Positions 18,501 to 24,934 of a stretch of DNA of 51,225 nucleotides are shown one piece after another; position 1 is the first letter of the stretch; every line of letters starts with the position of its first letter. Source of the stretch: Chitinophagales bacterium. Its GTDB lineage: Bacteria; Bacteroidota; Bacteroidia; Chitinophagales; UBA2359. The DNA lies in contig JAHDDN010000002.1 of the NCBI GenBank assembly GCA_020629335.1, forward strand, positions 1-51,225, given 5' to 3'. The notes under the pieces were generated by a model, which was given only the letters and a program-made list of their open reading frames with translations, made no database searches and was not told the origin of the DNA. The position numbers and the translations under genes are program-made.

Positions 18501-19074
18501 AGGAACTTCAAGAGTTTATTCTTCATTTACAGTTAATCCCTCTGCTGGAACTTTAACTAATCGTTCTACAGATAGTGACCCTACTGTATTCTATGGAACT
18601 CCACCATTTGCACTACCACCCATACCTCGTTTAGAAGAAGATCCTAACCCTGAAATGTCAGCATTTATAACAGGAAGTTCTGAGAATACATTATCCATGA
18701 GTTTTAGTCACGAAGCAAAAGATCCGATTACACCAGGATTTGCAACCCCTGATTTAGATTTAAATGCCTCTCTTTCTTTTAGTGAAGATTTGGATAATGG
18801 AATATTGTCAGTATCTGGCTCTTTTACTGGTGATAATTTTCCAAGTGCTGAGGCTTTCATTACAGATCAATCAGGTACTAATTTGTTCTTGGGGGCAAGT
18901 ATGGAAACTGGAGGAGTGCACAGTTTATTTGGTGAAAATAATAACAGCAAGTTTAATGTGAACATGCAGATTTTATTTGATTCAAATGGAAAATTTACAG
19001 GAGTAAAACTAGGTGAAACTACTTATTCAGTCCAAGATTGGAATCAACAAGTTCAAGACTCATTTAACAAATAA
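12538..19074 (+). CDS. Secreted RHS/YD-repeat protein with variable C-terminal tail
   Basis: A 2178-aa protein. The signal peptide (about 1-27, ending NVFSQ) sends it across the inner membrane. The N-terminal ~1000 residues include the typical secreted-RHS opening (IPIQNFTSNEVGHNVSLSYH). YD repeats follow (YDDLLRLEYIKQRN, YDDKDRIETI, YDGNDNML, YDDNGNLSHH). The RHS-associated core is at about 1910-1955 (YDPVLGRFSSVDPL...YVYTNNNPIALIDIGG). The usual core end DPxG is DIGG here. After the core come 222 residues (from 18406) rich in Ser, Gly and beta-strand, without a recognised toxin motif. RHS shells enclose C-terminal toxins or adhesive tips, and the lipoprotein right behind is a possible partner. 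Largest cargo gene of the element. Confidence 0.9.
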   Translation: MNSNLHTKGLGMTLIFCIALQVNVFSQFSVPDETYLPPSPAAASFAEYAEVPNGHYTGIPQIAIPIQNFTSNEVGHNVSLSYHSGGIKVAEKASNVGLGWNLNIGGVISRSVRGAPDEHLFEGQVTGYLEDGVDTSWYSTHESQVASGERDMQSDVYFFNFNGYSGSFLIQPDGGILQEEASDLIIEYEFTNYAYNKLIWKIYTPDGTVYYFGDDSPNDGIIDDAVSYSNSYIDATFNTPASFRNHPLVDAWHLVKIESFTGASSIDFEYDEFEEYHTRQIASPLEGILEEGRNVWYPGIADMYNEGAFFINVNKVTFTDYLTPRLTKIITNNRHVHFTYADTTRKDLSIWKQVAQQIGTTINIPTSKIHNPAALESIQIASLSDVCLLEYDFSTSYFYSSDHGFYDNFGEIDEDGTDSFGEYYSDQRRLRLDSLTERSCNSSITKTTSFSYSTDTIARGLSFNRDHQGYPNGGNNETLVPKLVIYDGLSDPAVVDLTSIDYLADRECNPNHPIEAQLEKITYPTGGEVSFEFERHDYYGVDVTETPNYLINMQNCSTPFGDPACNGNTFETPDVPLNANATVHYELIIQATKSVLDQSNTEIYVDVEFSFNGGAWQMIDNVVLSTTNGFSVLKCYSQDNFNSGANGDYKFRLQPSDASRLLFLSIQLIEFTRTITNTNLPIGGYRIHRITEDPISSPQKIRQFNYVNGRGSTQSSGKVIGLPTYVEVFPDSAAYIDQFSGACYEITDPAKLLNGNTFTLNSIQGSHIGYLRVEEEIIGANNGYEVYSFLDDVTYEASMIHDFPVYPEYYIKEEAGYPSSVRYFDNSNQEVSSTIYHYQVHTHPEVSTSYSSRSYLSCESPPALNDLHTINIEWNTHSRFVYKVQQFESLDGVQIERNFEYDSLDIHHQLTAQTSRNSDGKEHREEFYYLIDYPNLVKRAQFLDEHRLLPSWRQIKKVDNLTTDIRDILFQYYDTNGNSTTSATNTLLAYKNRRREFTWLNNAYFDQGWQDEYTNLSQDPNVWKPTEVSKEGWVVHFDFEWSPSAKLITKNFDPYDAGLYEHKTQYTYHPESDLLATTTEIDGQVIEYEYDDLLRLEYIKQRNNNLSTQFSYNYIPNTIKAINAFTGLPDRTTIQEFDGLGKLIKTTKKQYNEQEQDVISEITYNNRGLIDTRSDFDGNFTSVQYHPDPLDRIHTETDPMGFVTSYEFGSNSNEVNGYMPDSLYLQKVIDPDNLETITFLDKRGRTIMERRTDGASNNADTYYQYDDKDRIETIIPPDASLSDMNLIYSYTYDGNDNMLSKKMPDQGLINYAYDVRDFQIGMQNQKMVAEGKDWLVTNIDVYGRPFEIGFGSLNSLIYNPLNELLIRNWYDGIGSGNSSNLIFRGKKDVSQVNILEGYGMGSQNMITLDSFDLYGRTAKTMITNPVGGDYSYDYGYDMSDNIVVKNQFTAFDTTYTENYYDHQGRLDSTKLTIGGESQFVLSGVEYSNNDLITTKHLRDAQENILFSYNQNNWLTNMHMGGVSFEYESECDNGTSPSDFFDLSLFYHDQTGASIPSPTRKNGNISALNWQQAGHGVHGDNFGLGFTYDFLDRITQSISTQNDEFGSSYTYADKRGNLSHLVRHGYIKQDSCFSSERIDSLSYSYYPGTNRLRQVHDSEDGDDCPDYEHLPETLQSGQYGVQILISSDGMVESDENVTYKSEQEILLEGGFEFTPTNGGTFLATIDTCPDNNHLLNLGLLQHGFIESSTADYAYDDNGNLSHHADKDIHLAYNYLNLPYQATKGTDSILWVYTAEGEKLRKRVVFDTNTYSDTYYYNEIELADSSLVAYHSEGQVRKSNDTLHWEYNIKDHLGNVRLVYEDSDLDGIVEVLQNNHYYPFGMRMYGEWSNSFSDNDYLYNGKELSHELGLGYYEYGARCYDPVLGRFSSVDPLASKFPGTSPYVYTNNNPIALIDIGGLFPWPVTVRSFISADKVGLGRFRGDGRGASFSGTSRVYSSFTVNPSAGTLTNRSTDSDPTVFYGTPPFALPPIPRLEEDPNPEMSAFITGSSENTLSMSFSHEAKDPITPGFATPDLDLNASLSFSEDLDNGILSVSGSFTGDNFPSAEAFITDQSGTNLFLGASMETGGVHSLFGENNNSKFNVNMQILFDSNGKFTGVKLGETTYSVQDWNQQVQDSFNK

Positions 19075-19077
19075 ATT

Positions 19078-19548
19078 ATGAAAAATTTATTACTCGCTTC
19101 AGTTCTTTTTCTTCTTTTCCAAGGTTGTACGAAAAAAGGAGAGGATAGAGTTTTTATTTTACCGAATAATTTTATTGGCTATGCAATAATTATTTATAAT
19201 CAATCTGACGGTAATGATGTAAAGTATACAGATGATAAACGGTTGTATGTAATTCCACACTCCGGAGTATTGAAAACAAAGTTTACGGCTGATTATGGAT
19301 GGAGAAGTATATCTAAATTTTATTACGGATCAATAAATGATCGGAACAGAATTCCATTAGTAGTTGATCCATCTAATTATTCTGAAAAAGATATCAACGC
19401 TTCTTCACCACATATTGGTAAAATCTACCCTAATGAGAATAAAAAAGAGCCTATAGAATATTCTATTTTTTATATTGGAACAAATGAACAAATCAAAAAA
19501 GCAACAAGGGAAGTAAAAAGTGTTGATATTTTAAAATTGATTAAATGA
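19078..19548 (+). CDS. Lipoprotein directly behind the RHS gene (possible immunity or partner)
   Basis: A 156-aa protein with a lipoprotein signal, MKNLLLASVLFLLFQGC, with Cys at 17 and KKGED after it. The mature part begins VFILPNNFIGYAIIIYN, a pattern I associate with DUF6843-type lipoproteins. It starts 3 bp after the RHS stop, so it is co-translated. In polymorphic toxin loci the gene at this position is usually the immunity protein; the lipid anchor would place it at the envelope. That role is inferred. Its last bases overlap the ATG of a decayed small ORF. Composition is more AT-rich than the RHS body. Confidence 0.8.
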   Translation: MKNLLLASVLFLLFQGCTKKGEDRVFILPNNFIGYAIIIYNQSDGNDVKYTDDKRLYVIPHSGVLKTKFTADYGWRSISKFYYGSINDRNRIPLVVDPSNYSEKDINASSPHIGKIYPNENKKEPIEYSIFYIGTNEQIKKATREVKSVDILKLIK

Positions 19549-19767
19549 TAAATAAGAAAGTAACTTTAACGCATTACCATATAATAAAGAAAGTGAAATT
19601 TGGAGAAGATAAAGCATCCAAAAATATGTTTGATCCTCTAGACCCAGTTAAAATTGACTATATAAGCTGAAAACTATATTTCAACAATTCTATCTAAAGA
19701 AAAGTCATTTATTATTAGAGAGGGATCAAGGATTGTAGGAATAGGGAATTTACCTAATATTACTTAA
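19545..19767 (+). pseudogene. Decayed small gene behind the lipoprotein
   Basis: An ATG overlapping the lipoprotein stop (ATGA) opens 41 codons (MINKKVTLTHYHIIKKVKFG...DPVKIDYIS) ending at 19670. Another frame continues to 19767 with KSFIIREGSRIVGIGNLPNI, a segment like the last strand region of EF-Tu-domain-III-like small proteins (F-x-x-R-E-G-x-R-x-V-G-x-G). One frameshift near 19666 would join them. It is probably a broken gene, perhaps an orphan immunity gene; both parts are short, so confidence is modest. Confidence 0.45.
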
Positions 19768-19880
19768 TTCAAATCCTAATGCCTGATAAAATTTATGACT
19801 CTTCATTCACAAACTTGCGACATTATTAGTAAGGACAAACAAAATAATATTCTTCAATGGTACTATGAAAATTAATAATC

Positions 19881-20156
19881 ATGAAGAGATCAAAAAACAA
19901 TAACGTAAACTTGTCATTAATAATGCTCATAATTACAGGACTGGTTCTTGGATTGTATATATTTAAAGGGTATGGTTCATATAAAAAATGGAACTTACTT
20001 TTAATCTTTTGAATAATTAGTTCTATAGTAATCTGCGTTTCTCGAAGAAAAAAATTAAAATCTCCAAAGGAATTTTTTACGTTAATTTTTTACTTAATTC
20101 CGAGCATTCCTATTTTCATATGTTACTGGTTTTTAACCCTACTTGATGTCAATTAA
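19881..20156 (+). pseudogene. Two-helix membrane protein gene with an in-frame TGA
   Basis: The frame from ATG 19881 to TAA 20154-20156 would encode 91 residues with three hydrophobic segments, interrupted once by TGA at 20010-20012 (codon 44) in the middle of a hydrophobic stretch (LLLIF-stop-IISSIVICV). The frame stays open and protein-like afterwards. This points to a single nonsense mutation, most simply TGG to TGA. The position, in the graveyard behind the RHS gene, suits an orphan immunity or membrane gene. Confidence 0.6.
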
Positions 20157-20157
20157 T

Positions 20158-21558
20158 TTATGAAACATCAATAAGGCTTTCTATATTATTAATCCTTAAA
20201 GAAGAAGTCAACCCCCTACTCTCTCTTAAATATTCTAAATATTTAAAGAAGACATTCTTTTTCAACATTCGATTCTCTTTATCAATTATTCCAAGTGATT
20301 TTAAATTCTCGTAAGGAGAAAAGGCTGGTTTATATTCAGCTAACAACATTAAGTCTTTTATTAGGACATCTAAATCAGCACTTGATAGAATTTGATCATT
20401 TTGCAAGCCGAGTGTTCTAATAATTTTATCTGAATAAACTCTGAGAGATCGATCTGGTGTACTTTTATTTTTGAAGCTTGGCTTTATTAGGTGGGTAGCC
20501 AGTCCACTTTTCATGAGTGCGTTTTGAACAAAAGCAAAATTGATACTTTGGCGATTCTTTCCAGATGAAAATAAAGGTTTATTTGAAGGCAAAGTGACTG
20601 TAAGTTTACCATCAAGGGTTTGGATTTGGCGTTTGCCATTTTTCTTCAGTACAGCTTTAAAGCCCTTTCTTAGAGGAAAACTAATTTCTTCTTTTTTCGC
20701 TTCTTCTAATTTTTGCAGTTCAGATTTTGAGGTTTTAATCTGATCTTCTATCTGTTTTTTTTCGGCTTTCAATTTTTCTTGTTCTTCGTATGTCAGTGAT
20801 GCGTTTTTCAGCTTTTTATCTAACTCTTTAAGTTTTGATTTTAGTCCTGAATTATAAGTCCTTTCCTCTTCTATCTTCGATAGAACTTTTTGATTTTCCT
20901 TTTTCAGAAGTTTTAGGCGGTTATCCATTTGCTTAACTGACCGTACCTCACTCCTTCCAAATTTGAGGGCAATTTCCTTTTTGGTTTCTCTGGAAATATC
21001 TTCGCTTTCCTCAATTTGGATAAGCGTGTCATTAAAAGCAGACTTGGAAGTGAAATCTGCTTTGGTTATAATCTGGCTAATGGCCTTTTGTTCTTTCGGG
21101 GGCTTGGTTTTGGCAAACTCACGCAATTGCTGAAAGTTCTTCCAGTTTTCTACCCAGGTGGAAAGCGATTTTTCTTTGCCATATTCAGATAAAAGCGTAC
21201 TTAGGATTTCTTTGGTGGATTTGCCTTCAGATTTGAGTTTAGCGTTTAGGTTTATTACTTGGTCTTCGAGACTCACTTTTTCCTTATCGACTTCATGACT
21301 ATTTGTGATAATAGCAAGGTCATTCTCACTTGTCTCTAAGTCAAAAATCGAATTTAAGTTTGCTAATTTTCTATCCAGTTCAGCATCAGCTTCGGTTTTT
21401 TCTTCTCGTTCAACTTTTTCTTGATTTTCTAATTGCTTCCGACTAAGATGATGATGATCTAAAAATCTGTTGGAGTGATTATCTCCACGATAATCAGCGA
21501 ACTCGTTAGACTTCGCTTTTTTAAACATTCCCTCATTGTTCTTTGGGCGATCTCTCAT
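20158..21558 (-). CDS. Coiled-coil protein of unknown function
   Basis: A 466-aa soluble, highly charged protein. Residues about 1-130 are polar and probably disordered; residues 195-285 form a clear coiled coil (KKENQKVLSKIEEERTY..., EEQEKLKAEKKQIEDQIK). The C-terminal ~170 residues (from KGFKAVLKKNGKRQIQTLDG) look folded. No known domain recognised; a segment around RETKKEIALKFGRSEVRSV could be a helix-turn-helix of ParB-like character, seen only as a pattern. It follows the 172-aa gene on the same strand with a 32-bp gap. Function unknown. Confidence 0.75.
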   Translation of the reverse strand: MRDRPKNNEGMFKKAKSNEFADYRGDNHSNRFLDHHHLSRKQLENQEKVEREEKTEADAELDRKLANLNSIFDLETSENDLAIITNSHEVDKEKVSLEDQVINLNAKLKSEGKSTKEILSTLLSEYGKEKSLSTWVENWKNFQQLREFAKTKPPKEQKAISQIITKADFTSKSAFNDTLIQIEESEDISRETKKEIALKFGRSEVRSVKQMDNRLKLLKKENQKVLSKIEEERTYNSGLKSKLKELDKKLKNASLTYEEQEKLKAEKKQIEDQIKTSKSELQKLEEAKKEEISFPLRKGFKAVLKKNGKRQIQTLDGKLTVTLPSNKPLFSSGKNRQSINFAFVQNALMKSGLATHLIKPSFKNKSTPDRSLRVYSDKIIRTLGLQNDQILSSADLDVLIKDLMLLAEYKPAFSPYENLKSLGIIDKENRMLKKNVFFKYLEYLRESRGLTSSLRINNIESLIDVS

Positions 21559-21590
21559 CGCCTTATTATAACAGATATAAGAAGATTGTG

Positions 21591-22109
21591 CTACTTATCT
21601 TCTTCTGGCTTTAAATACTTGAATTCTTCCCAATTTTCACAAGACTTTTTGTGCCCCTCCAAAGTATTGACGAAAAAAGAATACGCTTTGATAAATCTAT
21701 CTTTCTCTTTCGTCCTTAATCCAAGCTTTGCAAATTCAGCTTTAATCTTTTGGGCTTCCATAGTTTTAAGATCTTCACTGGTTTCATTTTTAAAGTGATA
21801 AAAGATGAGCTTTTGATCACCCTTTAGTGTGTCAGGGTTAATAAAATTACTTTTTGCAGTATAATCAATCTTAACATCTTGGGTTTGAGCATTTATCGAC
21901 GTACTCAAAGTCAGACCTGCAACAATCAAAATAGTGTTTTGGTACTTAGAACGAACCGTTTTAAGTTTCCTAACTGAATTTAGGTCTTTAGGACTCTGAA
22001 TTGCTCCTTTCTTTTCTTCTGGATTTTCATTCAGGATTGAATAAGCCATCAGACTTATTATACCTGAGAATGAAGGAAATTGGAAGCTTGGAATTGTGCC
22101 GATTTTCAT
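21591..22109 (-). CDS. Hypothetical membrane or secreted protein
   Basis: A 172-aa protein with an internal hydrophobic stretch followed by a Bacteroidota-like signal-peptide end: NTILIVAGLTLSTSINAQ at about 57-74. Either the protein is membrane-anchored with a 55-aa cytoplasmic head, or translation starts later than the ATG at 22109 (Met21 is one choice). The C-terminal 90 residues are charged and helical. It is upstream of the 466-aa coiled-coil gene, probably one operon, and divergent from the resolvase gene 230 bp away. Not recognised. Confidence 0.65.
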   Translation of the reverse strand: MKIGTIPSFQFPSFSGIISLMAYSILNENPEEKKGAIQSPKDLNSVRKLKTVRSKYQNTILIVAGLTLSTSINAQTQDVKIDYTAKSNFINPDTLKGDQKLIFYHFKNETSEDLKTMEAQKIKAEFAKLGLRTKEKDRFIKAYSFFVNTLEGHKKSCENWEEFKYLKPEEDK

Positions 22110-22339
22110 GCTTGTAAAGTTTAATGGTCATTAAACTTTACCATCGCAAAAAGCTGATATTGAGGGTGAAACATATTTAACCCCCTCATAACAAAAGGGC
22201 TAAGAAAATTTCATTATTTTTATAATCAAGAACATAAGCGGTTAAATTAATCCACCGTTTATTTTTCCCATTTCTCTTCCCCTCATCTACACTTTTCTCG
22301 CACATTTCTTGATACTTCTTTCCTACCAAAAAGCAGAAA

Positions 22340-22909
22340 ATGATCTATGGTTATGCGAGAGTTTCTACCGAGGCTCAGTCACTCGATTTACAGTTAGATG
22401 CCCTTAAGAATGTTTCTTGTGATAAGATTTATTCCGAGAAAGTGTCAGGAGGTAAAAAGGAACGTCCAGAACTCGGTAAGCTCCTGAAAAAAATAAAAGG
22501 GGGTGATAGTTTGTATTGCTATAAGCTCGATAGACTTGGCAGATCGCTGAAAGATCTGGTTCAGTTCATGACACTTTTTGAGGAAAAGAAAGTTCGCTTT
22601 GTTTCTCTTGCTGATGGTATTGATACAGCTACCTCTGGCTCTAAATTGCTTCTTAACATCCTCATGTGTATAGCTGACTTTGAAAGAGAGCTTATACGCT
22701 CACGTACTATTGCAGGGCTTGAAGCGGCTAAGAATCGAGGAGTTAAATTAGGGCGACCAATTGGAATAGGTCAATCTGGAGAAAGAAAAAGAGATGAAGT
22801 ACTGAAACTTTCTTCACAAGGTGAAACCATAAAACAGATTATGAAAAAGGTTAAAATATCAAAGCCTACAGTTTACAAATATTTAGCGTCAAATGATAAA
22901 AGGTATTAA
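22340..22909 (+). CDS. Small serine recombinase (resolvase/invertase)
   Basis: A 189-aa site-specific recombinase with Tn3-resolvase/DNA-invertase layout. The catalytic domain begins MIYGYARVST with nucleophile Ser9. It contains DRLGRSLKDL (R motif) and GIDTATSGSKLLLNIL, with the E-helix at DFERELIRSRT. A C-terminal helix-turn-helix (EVLKLSSQGETIKQIMKKVKISKPTVYKYL) binds DNA. Length is normal. It could resolve multimers of the excised circle or invert a segment of the element; no crossover sites were identified. It stands alone between divergent genes. Confidence 0.9.
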   Translation: MIYGYARVSTEAQSLDLQLDALKNVSCDKIYSEKVSGGKKERPELGKLLKKIKGGDSLYCYKLDRLGRSLKDLVQFMTLFEEKKVRFVSLADGIDTATSGSKLLLNILMCIADFERELIRSRTIAGLEAAKNRGVKLGRPIGIGQSGERKRDEVLKLSSQGETIKQIMKKVKISKPTVYKYLASNDKRY

Positions 22910-23058
22910 TTTAGGATATCCCTATAGTTAAATGTATTTTTTTACTCTTATATTAAGCTGATTATCAGTTGCTTATCCTTACTTGATCGATTATTCTGGC
23001 TAAAAAATAATATCTCGCAAGATTCTTGATATTAATAAGTAATCACACTTCAAATCCC

Positions 23059-23511
23059 ATGATTGATTTAGTCGGAGCATACCGAGAATATAGAGTTATC
23101 AAATCACTTGAATCTTCTAAAGAATTGCTTGTAAATAGATTTGATACGCTAAATAAACTCTACAATTCAAAGCCTAGAGAAAAAAGTGAGTCTTTCTTTA
23201 TTATTGAATATGACGAAAGTGAAAGACTTAGAAAAATAAATAGAATTAAAGAACAAAAAGGATCACAATTAAATTTGATAGATAAGACACATCGCATTGT
23301 GACTGGGATATTGAATTCATCGCATTCAAAATTTGTTTTTAGTCACAATCATCCAGGGGGAAAAGTAAACCCATCCACTCATGATGTACTATTTACAATT
23401 TCTTATAAAAAATTTTTAAGAAAGAATTTTAAGGAATTAGTAGATCATATAATTTGGACAAAGAATGAAACATATTCATTTAGTAAAGATTCTGAGCTTC
23501 TTAGAGATTAG
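23059..23511 (+). CDS. Divergent JAMM/RadC-like protein
   Basis: A 150-aa protein with a full JAMM metal site HNHPGGKVNPSTHD (H-x-H-x7-S-x2-D) and an upstream strand with Glu (FFIIEYDE). It resembles the C-terminal domain of RadC-type proteins, but the spacing before the site is long and Lys-rich. The ATG at 23059 was chosen over TTG 23026. RadC-like single-domain proteins are common cargo on Bacteroidota mobile elements; their role is unsettled, and repair is not established. It converges on the 124-aa membrane gene with an 11-bp 3' overlap. Confidence 0.75.
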   Translation: MIDLVGAYREYRVIKSLESSKELLVNRFDTLNKLYNSKPREKSESFFIIEYDESERLRKINRIKEQKGSQLNLIDKTHRIVTGILNSSHSKFVFSHNHPGGKVNPSTHDVLFTISYKKFLRKNFKELVDHIIWTKNETYSFSKDSELLRD

Positions 23512-23875
23512 GAATAATCTTTCTAACTGCTTCTAATACATCATCATCAAGTTTCTCTAAAAACTCTTTCATATCCGTTTCACTCAAAGAATGTTCATTA
23601 AGATAACCAGCTAAATACTCTATTGATCTTTCTGGCTTCTTAATTGAACTAAGAATGAGAATTGTTTCTCTAATCAAATATTGTGCTGTAGCTGTGGCAA
23701 GTATACAAACAGCAAGGGTAATTATGCAGAGAGTAATTCCTAATACATATTCAGAGTATATAAATAATTCATTAAATATCTGATCCTTACCTAGAGCATT
23801 TCCTATTGAAAAGATTAGGAATAAGGCAGAGGCTGAAACTACTATTTTAAAAATATCTAACTCCTCTTTTTTCAT
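23501..23875 (-). CDS. Two-TM protein, partner of the 266-aa membrane protein
   Basis: A 124-aa protein with TM helices at about 9-28 and 42-65, then a cytoplasmic C-terminal tail ending SLSETDMKEFLEKLDDDVLEAVRKIIPNL, probably two helices. Its ATG overlaps the stop of the 266-aa gene (4-bp ATGA overlap on the minus strand), so the two are translationally coupled. Not recognised. Confidence 0.75.
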   Translation of the reverse strand: MKKEELDIFKIVVSASALFLIFSIGNALGKDQIFNELFIYSEYVLGITLCIITLAVCILATATAQYLIRETILILSSIKKPERSIEYLAGYLNEHSLSETDMKEFLEKLDDDVLEAVRKIIPNL

Positions 23876-24672
23876 TGATTATACTCGGTTGGATTTTCCA
23901 TCAATAGCTTATGATAAGAAAACATGCTCATACCAACATTAAAGGGTCGACTAGAAGGATCTAAGTCAATAAAGAAATTCCTGTGGAAAGGGGGATAAGT
24001 ATCTTGTTTTGAATATTTACCTATCCCAGTAAAAATTCGATGTTCATAAGGCAACTTCCTTAGATTAAAATCGGCTATTCTAGCGTTTACCAATTCAAAT
24101 TTTCTCTTTTCAAGAAGCGATACATAATCTAAATTTCGAGAACTAACCCAGTTTGAATTGCTTATACTATCAACTTTAAAATCGTAATTTAATTCATTAT
24201 TATTTTCTGGATGCATTTCAATACTATCCATTGTTTTAAATCTGGGTACATACTCTCTATCTGGAGTATTTAAATTTATCTCTTTATTTTTTGGTAAAGA
24301 AGAATTAACTTCCTCTTTGATTTTTAGTTTATTAGTTTCTGAAAGATTGAGATTCTCCAATACTTCTTGATTAATCAGATGATTTGAGTCTTCTTGGTTA
24401 CTAAGCTGAAATGTATCAGATTTTATTAGTGTTGGATTTGAGGAACTCGTAGAGCTATTTGATTGATTGTCACCATAAGTTGTTAGACGATTCACTAATA
24501 TAATCAGCAAACAACTCGAAAAAACAAAACCGCTAACTAGATATTTAAAATATTTGTGTCTGGCCTGAACCACGTACCCATACCGTTTAGCTTTGTATCT
24601 AGCAAAACCTGACAAAAGAAAAAGGAATAGAAGGAACCCAATAAAGTATAACAAAGTTATAGTCAAATTCAA
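23872..24672 (-). CDS. Membrane protein with Asn/Ser-rich linker
   Basis: A 266-aa protein. TM helices are at about 4-24 and 44-62, with a basic loop between them (ARYKAKRYGYVVQARHKYFK). A long polar linker (65-170, rich in Asn and Ser) leads to a C-terminal segment with conserved-looking aromatic and basic residues (TGIGKYSKQDTYPPFHRNFF). Not recognised. It is coupled to the 124-aa protein and lies 262 bp downstream of the HEPN-like helicase on the same strand. A membrane effector linked to that helicase is a hypothesis from gene order. Confidence 0.7.
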   Translation of the reverse strand: MNLTITLLYFIGFLLFLFLLSGFARYKAKRYGYVVQARHKYFKYLVSGFVFSSCLLIILVNRLTTYGDNQSNSSTSSSNPTLIKSDTFQLSNQEDSNHLINQEVLENLNLSETNKLKIKEEVNSSLPKNKEINLNTPDREYVPRFKTMDSIEMHPENNNELNYDFKVDSISNSNWVSSRNLDYVSLLEKRKFELVNARIADFNLRKLPYEHRIFTGIGKYSKQDTYPPFHRNFFIDLDPSSRPFNVGMSMFSYHKLLMENPTEYNQ

Positions 24673-24934
24673 TTATGCCCTGGTTTTGCTTAAGTAAACA
24701 ATGAGAATAAAGATATGAAAAAAAATTGTAATATGTTTCTGCAAAATGTTATTTTTTCAATAAAAAGCTATGTTAAGAATTCTAATGAATACTTAGTACA
24801 GAATAAACAATAACGCCTAAATATATAAATAAGGCATATTAAGTGTGAGCAGATGGACTTGAGGAGATCCAATATCAGCTTTATTGACTAGCTAATTCTT
24901 CAGTCGAAATACTGCAGCTGAAAAAATTATGAGT

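Noticed and set aside
20010..20012. Selenocysteine or recoded TGA in the membrane pseudogene
   Set aside because: No stem-loop evidence, and other genes here use TGA as a normal stop (for example 8696-8698).
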